In this document: piece by piece, positions 24,731 to 35,960 of the stretch
How positions within the stretch are numbered: the first letter of the stretch is position 1
Layout of the letters: the number at the start of each line of letters is the position of its first letter
Assembly: GCF_030463535.1 (NCBI RefSeq)
Contig: NC_132899.1
Coordinates: 14,913,490-14,977,489, forward strand
DNA from: Salminus brasiliensis
Lineage: Eukaryota; Chordata; Actinopteri; Characiformes; Bryconidae
Direction: 5' to 3'
DNA: 64,000 nt
Position numbers and translations under genes: made by a program
The notes under the pieces: model-generated
The model's database searches: none
The model's input: the letters and a program-made list of their open reading frames with translations, nothing else
What the model was told of the DNA's origin: nothing

Positions 24731-25027
24731 CTCAGCGGTTAGAGCGCCGGGATATTGATAACAAGGTTGTGGGTTTGATTCCCGGGCTCGGCAAGCTGCC
24801 ACTGTTGGGCCCTTGAGCAAGGCCCTTTACCCTCTCTGCTCCCCGGGCGCTGGAGTTGGCTGCCCACCGCTCTGGGTGTGTGTGTGTGTGTACTCACTGC
24901 CCCTAACACATGTGTGTGTGTGTGAGTGTGTGTGTTCACTACCAGATGGGTTAAATGCGGAGGACACATTTCACTGTACAGTCCACACTGTACAGTGACA
25001 AATACGTGCACCTTTACCTTTTAAATA
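24731..25027 (+). mobile_element. tRNA-derived SINE, copy 1 inside the minisatellite
   Basis: It opens CTCAGCGGTTAGAGCGCCGG (A-box region), then GGTTGTGGGTTTGATTCCCG (B box), then a body with 'gccactgttgggcccttgag', a TG-rich stretch and 'gggttaaatgcggaggacac', ending near TACCTTTT. The first few bases of the head seen in the copy at 38600 (GGTGG) are replaced by satellite sequence. The complementary frames through it are incidental. Confidence 0.85.
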
Positions 25028-25030
25028 TCT

Positions 25031-25415
25031 TTTTAACCCTTATTCTGAACCCAATCCTAACCCTTATTCTGAACCTGACCTTAACCCTTATTCTGAACCC
25101 AATCTTAACCCTTATTCTGAACCCAATCTTAACCCTTATTCTGAACCCATTCTTAACCCTTATTCTGAACCGGATCTTAACCCTTATTCTGAACCCAATC
25201 TTAACCCTTATTCTGAACCCAATCTTAACCCTTATTCTGAAACTAATCTTAACCCTTATTCTGAACCCAATCTTAACCCTTATACTGAACCTGATCTTAT
25301 CCCTTATTCTGAACCTGACCTTAACCCTTATTCTGAACCTGATCTTATCCCTTATTCTGAACCTGATCTTATCCCTTATTCTGAACCTGATATTATCCCT
25401 TATTCTGAATCCAAT
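25031..25415. repeat. 24-bp minisatellite, array 2
   Basis: About 16 units of the same 24-bp family lie between the two SINE copies. Its right end repeats, nearly base for base, the right end of array 1 (CCTGATATTA and then an AATCTCAGCGG junction). Confidence 0.95.
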
Positions 25416-25712
25416 CTCAGCGGTTAGAGCGCCGGGATATTGATAACAAGGTTGTGGGTTTGATTCCCGGGCTCGGCAAGCTGCCACTGTTGGGCCCTTG
25501 AGCAAGGCCCTTTACCCTCTCTGCTCCCCGGGCGCTGGAGTTGGCTGCCCACCGCTCTGGGTGTGTGTGTGTGTGTACTCACTGCCCCTAACACATGTGT
25601 GTGTGTGTTAGTGTGTGTGTTCACTACCAGATGGGTTAAATGCAGAGGACACATTTCACTGTACAGTCCACACTGTACAGTGACAAATACGTGCACCTTT
25701 ACCTTTTAAATA
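25416..25712 (+). mobile_element. tRNA-derived SINE, copy 2 (duplicate of copy 1)
   Basis: It is near-identical to copy 1 and offset by exactly 685 bp, with the same truncated head and the same satellite junctions on both sides. That fits a tandem segmental duplication of SINE plus satellite rather than two insertions. Differences are few (for example TGCGG to TGCAG). Confidence 0.85.
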
Positions 25713-25717
25713 CCTTT

Positions 25718-26949
25718 TTAACCCTTATTCTGAACCCAATCCTAACCCTTATTCTGAACCTGACCTTAACCCTTATTCTGAACCCAATCTTAACCCTTAT
25801 TCTGAACCCATTCTTAACCCTTATTCTGAACCCAATCTTAACCCTTATTCTGAACCCAATCTTAACCCTTATTCTGAACCTGACCTTAACTCTTATTCTG
25901 AAACTAATCTTAACCCTTATTCTGAACCTGATCTTAACCCTTATTCTGAACCTGATCTTAACCCTTATTCTGAACCCAATCTTAACCCTTATTCTGAACC
26001 CAATCTTAACCCTTATTCTGAAACTAATCTTAACCCTTATTCTGAACCCAATCTTAACCCTTATTCTGAACCTGACCTTAACCCTTATTCTGAACCTGAT
26101 CTTAACCCTTATTCTGAACCTGATCTTAACCCTTATTCTGAACCTGATCTTATCCCTTATTCTGAACCTGATCTTATCCCTTATTCTGAACCCAATCTTA
26201 ACCCTTATTCTGAACCCAATCTCAACCCTTATTCTGAAACTAATCTTAACCCTTATTCTGAACCCAATCTTAACCCTTATTCTGAACCCAATCTTAACCC
26301 TTATTCTGAACCCATTCTTAACCCTTATTCTGAACCCAATCTTAACCCTTATTCTGAACCCAATCTTAACCCTTATTCTGAACCTGACCTTAACTCTTAT
26401 TCTGAAACTAATCTTAACCCTTATTCTGAACCTGATCTTAACCCTTATTCTGAACCTGATCTTAACCCTTATTCTAACCCCAATCTTAACCCTTATTCTG
26501 AACCCAATCTTAACCCTTATTCTGAAACTAATCTTAACCCTTATTCTGAACCCAATCTTAACCCTTATTCTGAACCTGATCTTAACCCTTATTCTGAACC
26601 TGATCTTAACCCTTATTCTGAACCTGATCTTATCCCTTATTCTGAACCTGATCTTATCCCTTATTCTGAACCCAATCTTAACCCTTATTCTGAACCCAAT
26701 CTCAACCCTTATTCTGAAACTAATCTTAACCCTTATTCTGAACCCAATCTTAACCCTTATTCTGAACCCATTCTTAACCCTTATTCTGAACCCAATCTTA
26801 ACCCTTATTCTGAACCTGATCTTAACACTTATTCTGAACCCGATCCTAACCCTTATTCTGAACCTGATATTAACCTTTATTCTGAACCAAACCTTAACCC
26901 TTATTCTGAACCTGACCATAACTGTTATTCTGAACCTGACCCTTATTCT
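25718..26949. repeat. 24-bp minisatellite, array 3, with higher-order repeat
   Basis: About 51 units. 26101-26280 and 26581-26760 are identical over 180 bp at an offset of 480 bp (20 units), and the block near 25880 recurs 504 bp (21 units) later. This shows a higher-order repeat made by duplicating blocks of units. The last units (26830-26949) are more diverged. Confidence 0.95.
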
Positions 26950-27612
26950 GAGGGCAAGATCCTCTTTTACATGGAAAGCTTCATTAAATCCTTTCTTTAA
27001 CTAACTAGCTATCTCTAACTAGCTAGCCCAACTTTTAATGGGTGAAGATAATATCTTCTGGAACCTATGTAAAAAAAGAGGGTTCAATGCTGTTTATGGA
27101 CAGAGGCTTCAGTTTTTACACACACTGTCCCCAAAGGCAGCATTCCTGGTCTGGCTAAATTAGGCTTCCCTTGTCCTTTTCAAAACATTGCTCTGGGTAA
27201 GATCATGTGACCTTACATAATACTTTGGCAGGATTAAACTAAAAACTGCTGACCACGATCAGGTCTGGACTTTAATTAACATTAGGAAGATTTAGGTTTA
27301 AAACCAAAGCTGATCCAGTAGCTAGACAATGTAAAGATATTTGATGCCTCAGTGTCCAGTCCATTAAGAACAGGTGCTGATGTGTGCTTCTCTCGTGATG
27401 AGCCTTTATCTAGATGATAATGGGCAATCAGATGGCATAAAGGGGCCCAAAAGCATGTTTGCTCCACAAGCAAGCTTTTTCTGCAGACTCGACAACACAG
27501 CCCCACTTTCCAGTGCTTTTAGCTCCCTTTTAGGTGTCTTCTGAGAGCGCTTTTCGTTTAAGCCAGTTAAGCTAATGCTAACTCTGCGCATCTGTGCTAC
27601 TGATCCTCTTTG

Positions 27613-27625
27613 ACAGAGTGAGAGA

Positions 27626-27673
<48 letters not shown>
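27613..27673. repeat. (GA)n microsatellite
   Basis: An almost pure GA run of about 60 bp. Confidence 0.95.
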
Positions 27674-27676
<3 letters not shown>

Positions 27677-28475
27677 ATCAGATGCTGGGTGGTGATAGCA
27701 GTGGAAGTTACTGCTTGGCCAGCTCTATGGTGAGCAAATTTATGTTTGGCTTCGGGTCTTGGCTCTCCTACAGCCTCTCAAATTAGATTTTCAGTGCAAG
27801 CCCTGGAGCACTGCCACTTATCCACTAGCAAGAATGAGCTGCAAATGTTACATAGGAATAGAAAAAAAAAGAAAAGAAACGACACGACATCTTTTTCTCT
27901 GATTCTTCGTCTCGTCCCGTTGATGAAGATATGTAATTTGATTTTAAAACCTTTTACTAGCAAGCCAAGATCAAATGCTGTATAAATAAGGCATGAAGCT
28001 ATATTATCGGCTCTGGAAAAAAAATCAACTGAAGGGCTAAAGAAAGCCCAGAGCCAAGCAAAATGCACAGTTGAGTGAAATGGCCGGAAACATTGATGGT
28101 TCTGCTGAATGAAGCACATACAGGCTGAAATCGATCAGTCAGAAATCATTTCCTCTGATTAAGTCTCTGTTTCCAGTGTGTGCTCATGGTCCCTTCGCAT
28201 GTATGTTATTGTTTTTAATATGATCATACACTTTAGAAGTGAACATTTCATAACTCATATTTTACAAATCACAGACCACAACAATATTGGCACTACAAAC
28301 ACTGGCATACCAAGGGCTGAACACCATTTATTTGAAAGTATGTCTGTGCTACAAGTGTTCTGTTGTAGAGGTTAACATAAAGTGAAAAGGGCTGAAAATT
28401 AAGGTGCCAAAACGCACAAAATCTCAGGAATGCATAAGTGCTCAAACCTTTCTGCGCTCACACACAAACAGATCT

Positions 28476-28544
28476 GACCCGCTGCCTCTCTGCTTCATTG
28501 CCAGTCTCGCTCTGTGAAGCTCTCTGTCTCTCTGAGGCTTTACC
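28476..28544. repeat. 68-bp dispersed direct repeat, copy 1
   Basis: It shares GCCTCTCTGCTTCATTGCCA, CTCTCTGTCTCTCTGAGGCT and the bases between with 30438-30506, with about three or four mismatches. Nothing similar is seen outside the two blocks. Confidence 0.8.
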
Positions 28545-30437
28545 TACAAGCCTAGACTTAAACTATGTTGAACATTTATTCTGCAGTTTAATGGTCTTTT
28601 CAGAGGCTACAAAATATGTTTCTTTATTGAAGAATTTAATTTGATCCAGTTAAAAAACAGAAATACTGCATAGGTGAATCTCAGTGGCATTAGCGTGAGA
28701 GCACTAGTTAGACTGCTACTAAGAAGAACCAATGAAGAATGTGAACTGCAAACCATGCCGCATTAAACTCTATCTAAGAGTTAAGTAAAACAATACTTAC
28801 AGGAAGTCTAAAATGTCAAACCGATTTTTTTTGCCATTGTTAAATATTGAAAGTTCAGTACAACTGACATATTGTAAACCACAAACACAAAAAGTGTATA
28901 ACCCAAACATTGCTGTAAAGCAAGTCAATTCCAATGGACAGGTTACAGATTGAATATGGGTGGCTACACAAACCAGGCTTTCATTCTGAGGTTAAAAAAA
29001 ACAAAAACAGCATTGTAAACAGGCTTGAAAAACCACAATCGTCACATACTTACTACCTCCATACTTACTAACCATCTGTACTGTGATTGGCCATCCTATC
29101 CTATCAGTTTAGACTGTTCTATACGCTTCAGAATTCATCCTGCTACTTTAGTCAGCAGTCATATCATCGAGAAGCCTTACCCAGTGACCCAGTTCCATTG
29201 GCCGCCATAAAAACCCATGCCATAAAAGTGCCTCCACCATGTTTGACAGATGCTGTAAGGATGAAGGATGTAAGGATACAATACAAATACTTCTGCAATG
29301 CATGACCTCATGATCTCAACATGTAGCATCCAGTGCTAACTGCTAACCGCTTGTGGGTAAAATAGCAAAATATAGATGTGTTAGGTAGCAAATAAAACCC
29401 AAAAGTAGCAGGACAGAACCCGCTGGAAAAAGGCAGGCTAGCGTCACCAAAATGTTCGTTTATGGACAAAAGACGTTGACAAATCACAAATTTGTGAGTC
29501 AGCTTTATTGTTAAAGATATTCAACCACTATCTGCGATTCCTGGAGAGAAAGGTTAAGAAACATGATTCACAATCCCATCCATCGCTACCCTTTGGAATA
29601 CCATCACCCTGCAGTACAGTGCTCTAAAAGGGAGTATTTCTCCAGAGATAAAAGGTCATTCAGTACCGATCTATCAAAAGAGTAGCCTAAGAAGCCCTAA
29701 GGGTGCAAGTTTAATGCAGAGCCTGGTGTTTAGCTGTTATTCTAAATACAATGTGACACTATCTTTACAGTTGTCAATCAGCATTTAACTGCACTAATAA
29801 AAAAGTGTTTACATTATTATTTACATACAGACATTAGATAACATATCTACATGTGTTGTGTGAGCAGGGTCTTTGGTGGGTACAGTGTGACTGATGAGAG
29901 GTATGATGAGACAGGAGGGATAGCTCTGTGATGGACTGGACTGATACACTGTACTACCTAGTCGAGTAGTAAAATTGACTAGTTGTGCAACCTCTAGCCT
30001 AGAGTACAATTACTTTTGCTAATAATGTAATTGCTACAGAACTAATAGCATTGCAGTTTAGTCCAGGACTAGGCTCAACCCATGCCAAAGCAAACAGTTC
30101 TTTATGATGTGAGTGAGTATCTACAAGGATTTGAAGTGGTGCTCAGTGGCCAGCTGTTTGCTCACTGAGGCCCACACAATGGCAGCCCAAGGTCTTCGGC
30201 TTGTTGTTTTTTTTTTTTCATTTGTTCCCTAGACTGCGTTTGCTCAGTGTGTTATTGAGCTTGCTGACTTATCTTCAGTCATTTGAGATCATCTGACCTT
30301 CTCTTGTATAAAGCTTCCTGCCGTTTCACGCACTCACCCACTCTCCTCTCCTCTTCTCTTCTCACACAGGGCTGTGTTTTTCTGCTTTTCGCTTGCCCTC
30401 CCGCCACTGAACCCGGCAGGCTGAGATGCCTCTGGGT

Positions 30438-30506
30438 GACCCCTCTGCCTCTCTGCTTCATTGCCAGTCTTGCTTTGTGAAGCTCTCTGTCTCTCTGAGG
30501 CTTTAC
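30438..30506. repeat. 68-bp dispersed direct repeat, copy 2
   Basis: Near-identical to 28476-28544. It lies in a GC-richer C/T-rich block (30310-30560) that looks exon-like or CNE-like but has no supported frame. Confidence 0.8.
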
Positions 30507-31504
30507 TACTGCCACCGAGTGCTGGGAGGAAAAAAAGGGGGGAAAATAGCAGGAGGAGCGAGAACTAAAAGCTCAGTGAGAAAGCCAGCAAAACGGTCCA
30601 GCTGTAACCTATTTCCATCACTCTCCACCCATATAACAGCCATTACCCCTCCCCAGGCCCACCAGAAGATGAGCTAAGCACTTTTCAGAGGAGAGAGGAC
30701 AATTTGTGCTCGCTGGAGTGGCTCACCTGTCGACAGCTAGTCCTTGAAGTCCTTCGCTGGTGTGCTGGCATCTGTTTTCAGGGGCTGCCGAGTGCTATCA
30801 ATTCCCTACTCGCTCAAGCTAGGCTTGTGTGAAGGGACTGGAACTGCTTTAGGAAGCCTTTCTCCAGTCACTCCAGGCACCGAGCAGCACTCCACCAGCT
30901 CACCATTTCACCCTTCTAAGGCTTTCAGTGAACTCGGTTAGAGAAGGAAAGCATACTTCTTTTCCCTGTCTTGGCACTCTTTTGTTTTCACAGCCACTGG
31001 ATGTGCAGTAATGCAGCATTTTTTTTTTCACTTGCAACTAAAATGAACTATACCTTGAGCCGATATCGTCACTGTCATATGCAAACAGTTCTATTTTTAA
31101 CAGCTGGTGCTTGCATTGTGTGTGTAATAAAAGTAATACATTTATATAAAATAAAATCTAACGTCCACAGTTTTCCCCTTGACCCAAAGTGGCCACTTGA
31201 CCAAGTCATGCTTGCCGTCCAGTTCTGTAGTCTGATTAGTACTGTAGTTCTGCACTGGAACTACAAGGCTAATACAGTGCCAGCCAAAAAGCTCCAGCAT
31301 AGAGCTAAAGGAGCAAGCTTTGGACATTAAAACATGTGTAAATTAGATTTTTCAGTCAACCATTCCTTTAATGTTTAGAAAGTTAAGTTACATTATTACT
31401 ATTATTATCATTAGTATTATGATTATTGCATTTTACAACAGTGATTTTACACTGTTAATAACAGACTTATTAGCAACCACGGCATGACTGTATACTCTAA
31501 ACCA

Positions 31505-31690
31505 AGGCCGATCAATCCTAGACCTGAAGGGCCAGTGCACAGCAGTTTAACATTTCCTGGCTTTAACATGCCCGATTCAAACAGTTAAGGCCTGATAATT
31601 ATCTGACTCACTGAATCAAGTATATTAGAGCTCTAAATGGAACTGGGATCACATTGGCAGTTTTATAAGGCTGACAGTGACTCAATAGTG
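31505..31690. mobile_element. Dispersed non-autonomous DNA element fragment
   Basis: The order 'cctagacctgaagggccag', 'cacagcagtttaac', 'ctgataattatctg' parallels a frequent teleost non-autonomous element ('ctggagggccggtgtcctgc…agtttagctcc'). It looks like half an element. Confidence 0.35.
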
Positions 31691-32439
31691 TAGGTTCATC
31701 TTTAAGGCTGCATTGCAACTGAATGTCCACTTGATGGCAGGCTAGGCTGCATGTCCCCTTTGCTGTACACGCTTACCTTTGGCTTAAGACTTCTTGCAGC
31801 AGTACACTCCACCACGGCTTCACATCTGCGCAGCACTCTATTTCTGGATGTTCAGGATGTCTTTTAATAGAGATAATGATAATATGATAATGTGCAGAAA
31901 GCTCATATTTGGTGGTGAGGGCAGGCCTCACCCTTAAAGAAATGTAGATGTATACAGATACACACACCAATAAAATCTAACAGGAGCACAAGAACACTTG
32001 GTGTTGTGTGACATCAAAATCATTAGAATAACTGGATTTATTTACCCGATTTAGATTTTTGCAACAAATTGTGAGCAACAAATATGAAAACCATTAAAAT
32101 CTGAAATGTAGGGATATATATGGTACATAGTAATAATAATAAATAGTAATAATAATTGAAACCACACATAAGAAAATCATATAGCAAAAAGAACCAAGTA
32201 AACATCTGGTTTTGACTTATTCTCAGATCACTGGATAAACTGCCAGAGCATCTCAGGAGGCCTTATTAATGAGTGATCAAAAAAAGAGCAGCAAGATACC
32301 CTAATTATTAATTATATCTCCCCCATAATACTCACATGGGAGCAAGATTAAACAGCTCTACATAAAGAATGTGCTATTTGCAGGATGTAAACACAACCCA
32401 CCTCTTTCAATCTGCTTTACATCACCTCGAAATCCCTGC

Positions 32440-32830
32440 TCTGAAAACTAGCCTTGCCGTATTAAATACAGGAATACAGGAGGGAATCCTGGGTGAGATT
32501 AGCGCTGCTGGTGTGTCTAAATGCACCAAATTGCTAGTTTAATCTGGTTAAACCTTGCTCTCCAGCAGCGGCACAGACGTGCAGGTCCGCAGGTTGGGCT
32601 CTGAGCCCCAGAGGGAGTCTGCCAGTATATAACGACTGTAACAGCACACCATGCATATTCTATGTTGGACGGCCACAAGCAATATCAATTTTTAATTTGA
32701 CGCACACTTTGAATATGTCGAGGCATATTTATTAGCATATGCCGATATATAATAAATAATCTACCTCTGAAGCCTGCTGGCAACATTAATTTTTCATGGT
32801 GAATGTACCTAAATGTACTGCAGCATTTTG
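32440..32830. other. CNE-like block
   Basis: About 390 bp with balanced composition, no simple repeats and dense homeodomain-type ATTA/TAAT motifs (aatatcaatttttaatttga, catatttattagcatatgcc). It lacks any supported frame. It looks like a conserved non-coding element, but conservation cannot be tested here. Confidence 0.25.
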
Positions 32831-33649
32831 AAAGAAAATCTTGTGGGTTTCATTTTTATGATTCTTTATTATACAGGTACATTAAAGACTGAACTCTGCT
32901 TTGCCCAGGTCAGGGATGAAGAAGGAGCCCAATGTTACATAAAGTTGGACTCCAGCGGACCCCAATCCCTGCACCCCCCAACACCACACACACCTCCCCA
33001 TCTCTGTTCTCCACACATTTCCCCTAACGACACACAATCAAAATCCCTCATTTTTGCTGCCTGCCTGTGCATGTGTAATGGCCAAAGTCTGCAATATGTT
33101 TGCAACCGCACTGCACACAGTAAAAATGGTCTGTGTGGAATTAACCCCTGCAGAATTCAACCCAGCGACATTCCATTCCCTCCAAATCCAATATGTAGGA
33201 TTAATTTTCCCTCCAAATGAGTTAATGTGCTACTGATTTTCTACCGAGCGGACTGGATCTGGATCTGCCCGTCAAAAGGCTCTGAAAGAGCTTGAGATCT
33301 GCAAGATAAAAGCACCCGATTTGTCAAGGTTGTGTACTGCATTCAGTCGCTGTGCACAGATGGTTTCATTTCGTGTCATCAGTTCTGTCTGCAATGACTT
33401 CTTGTGGTGTTGCGGTTTCTTTACGTTTTTTTCTTTAAGAGAGCTTGTCTTGCAGCACTGTGCTCCTCAGCGAGTAAGCAAAGCTTCACGCACTGCACAG
33501 AGAACACACTTCTGCAATCACTCAGAACACTCCACAACTCTCTCAGCATCATCTTTATTTCCATTGAACAGACCTTGGGAAGGCACCGCAGTGAAGTGTT
33601 AAGAGCAGGAGAGACCGAGACAGAAAACAGGAGACAGGAGAAGGGAAGG

Positions 33650-33965
33650 TAAAGACGAGCCAGGGGGAGGGCGAGAAAGAGAGAGAGAGAGAGAAGACAG
33701 AAAAGAATGAGAGAATCAGAGACTGAGAAAGAGGGGGAGAAAGAGGACAGACTGAGAGACTGAAGGAGAGAGAGTCAGAGAGTGAGGGAGATCGAGACTG
33801 TGAGAGGATTAAAAACCAGAAAGAAAAAGAATGAGAGAAAGAGCTTGAGAGACTGAGAGAGAGAGAGATTTAGAGACAGATTTAGAGAAAGAATGGAAGA
33901 GAGATTGAGAGACTAGGAGACAGACAGAGAAAGAGAGATTGAGTGAGAGTGACAGTGAGAGTGAG
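33650..33965. repeat. GA-rich low-complexity tract
   Basis: About 310 bp of purine-rich GAGA/AGAGACTGAG-like sequence without a fixed unit. Confidence 0.85.
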
Positions 33966-34329
33966 ACACTCAGGCTCCTCTAAAGCTGAGGGGGTATTTG
34001 CTGCTTGAGTGACTGAGGTCTTTGGTGACCTTTGACCACTCTTACGGCTAAGCTCTAACAGCAGGTCTGCTAACACGACTCCACGCTGCCCCTGGGCCTG
34101 AAGGAATGACACCCTGCCTTCCTTTCTCTGGTGTGGCACAATTAAACATTAAGAGCCACTCCAGGGAGGGCTCTTCTGAAAGGAGCAAAGCGTGAATGAT
34201 TAAAAGTTTCTCAGTGTTGGACATAATTGTATTTGGCAAAGGCAGTTGTCATGGAAGAACTCCTCGGGCTCCCTCAATCAGATCTTAACGTTCCACCAGC
34301 TTGTCGTTTAAGTCAACAAATATTTACAT

Positions 34330-35025
34330 TAAAAAACCATTAGAGGTCCCCTTCTCTCTTGACGAGGGATCTCTGAGGTGCGTTCGGCCAATTTTTCCAC
34401 TTGCATGATTCCCTTTTAATTGCGGCCGATTAGAGCCTTGGGACGCGGGGAGAGCAGGGCAACTGCCCTGTGACTGTAGCACTATAAAACGTTTATTGGC
34501 CGTTCTTGCTCTATGGTCACAGCCATGCGATGAGGGAATAGCTAGTACACAACAGGGAAGTGTTAAAGGAGGCCTCCCTTTTTTTTTAATGAACCTTTTA
34601 TGGGTGTTCAAACAGCAGAATAGGCGCTTTTAATGGGTCGTCCAACCAGATGCCAGCACTTTGTTCTGTCCCTCCAGCCTCGCCTTTCTCACATCACTTC
34701 ATTAATTGGTCCACTAAAGCCTTTGTACACATAACTTCTCTTCTCGCTGCGTTTGGCCTGGAGAGCGCCCCCCCTCGTCTTGAATCCAGAGACTTCGTCT
34801 TCTCACTCCCCTCACACGCTGCGGCAGATGCTACTGTTCTGCCTTAATGGCGAAGGCTTCCAACTTAATTAACACTAAATAATTAAGCGAATAAACACGT
34901 GGAGCGAACCCACACACTCACCACTCCGTTCTTCTCAGTGGTGCTGCTGCCCACCGCCAACACTTTCCCCCAGCAAATCCACTGTTTCATCACAATTAAT
35001 TTCCACCTGCAATAGACATCACATT
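34330..35025. other. CNE-like block
   Basis: About 700 bp, GC-richer than its flanks and free of repeats. It has several AATTAA/TTAATTA motifs, including one near 34860, and no supported frame. It may be a regulatory element near rbfox3; this is inference from composition only. Confidence 0.25.
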
Positions 35026-35394
35026 AATAACTGTACGGAGTAAGTGGCTGAGCGTGCTGAGAGCGGAACCCGGAACAGCACAAGCCTGAGCACCTGATGA
35101 GAGCCGTTTTTGAGTGTGCTGGTGCATTGTGGAGACTGCTTCTGAATGAAGTGTTTCACTAGCCCTGTATTGCCTCTCTGTTTGCTATACTCCAAGAATA
35201 AAACTTGTTCTATGAACTTAATTATGTCACAGATTTCCATTCGGTATAATAGAGTAGAATCAGCATATACAGATGCTGTTGCCTCAATATGAAATGAGCC
35301 GTTGAACCTCATATCACAATTTTTCATGTTTTTAAGTCATTTAAAAAGCCAGCTGTGCTTTACATTGTGTCGAGTTACAACTGCTATCGCTACT

Positions 35395-35960
35395 AATAAC
35401 AGCAAAAAACCCAGGGAGGTCAAGGTGAAATCTGGAGGACCTAGAAAACTTATGAAGAGAACTGTTTATATGGGGTGAGAAAGGCAAATCAAACCCCCAC
35501 TATGATTGCAAAGAACCTGCAGAAAGATTTATCTGAGTCAGGAGTGCAGCATTGCTAGTCTTTATGAAAGAGTCATAAAAAGGGCCTCATCACAAAATTT
35601 TGCATTTAAAGTATGTCAAAGAACATGTAAACAAGGCAGATGATCTGTAGCCACAATAAGGAAATATACTTTTGGAGATGCATTTCATGAAAAGAACACC
35701 CTGCCAACTGAAAGCATGGGGGTGGATCTATTATGCTTTAGGGTTGTGTTGTTGCCAGTGGCATTGGCAATATTGCACTGGTGGAGGGAAGAGTTGATTC
35801 CACAAAATCCCTGGATGCAAATGTCCTCTGTTAAAAGAGTGGTGTGTGTTGAGAGGATGGCTACTTCAATAGAATACTTCAAAAGAGGTTCAAAATATAT
35901 CCCCACCATGCAATGAAGACCCGAAGAGACTCAAACACAAAGACGTTTTTGGAATGGTCA
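35395..35960 (+). mobile_element. Decayed Tc1/mariner-like transposase remnant
   Basis: Across frame breaks the region reads as a Tc1-type catalytic segment. KHGGGSIML-like at about 35713, then GCVVASGIGNIALVEG to about 35790, correspond to the conserved HGGGSIMLWGCF…G block of Tc1 elements. Upstream, 'ggtcaaggtgaaatctggag' and 'gaacatgtaaacaaggcaga' fit the preceding part. Many stops; inactive. Confidence 0.65.

Larger units (their letters stand above)
26950..30270. other. Intergenic, no gene seen
   Basis: It contains a GA microsatellite at 27613-27673 and otherwise AT-rich sequence. A 68-bp block at 28476-28544 has a near-copy at 30438-30506. No coding region is supported. Confidence 0.4.

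Noticed and set aside
22788..24820. Overlapping 656-codon (+) and 634-codon (-) frames as genes
   Set aside because: Both are by-products of a stop-free 24-bp tandem repeat. They have no recognisable domain, no splice signals, and they run into a SINE at their ends.
24731..25712. tRNA genes suggested by A and B boxes
   Set aside because: No cloverleaf; the boxes belong to tRNA-derived SINE heads followed by a SINE body.
22916..26949. Interstitial telomere or CRISPR-like array
   Set aside because: The unit is 24 bp, not (TTAGGG)n, and there are no spacers; the organism is a vertebrate.
25640..27004. 454-codon frame and its 406-codon antisense partner
   Set aside because: Same minisatellite artefact; the frame starts inside the SINE tail.
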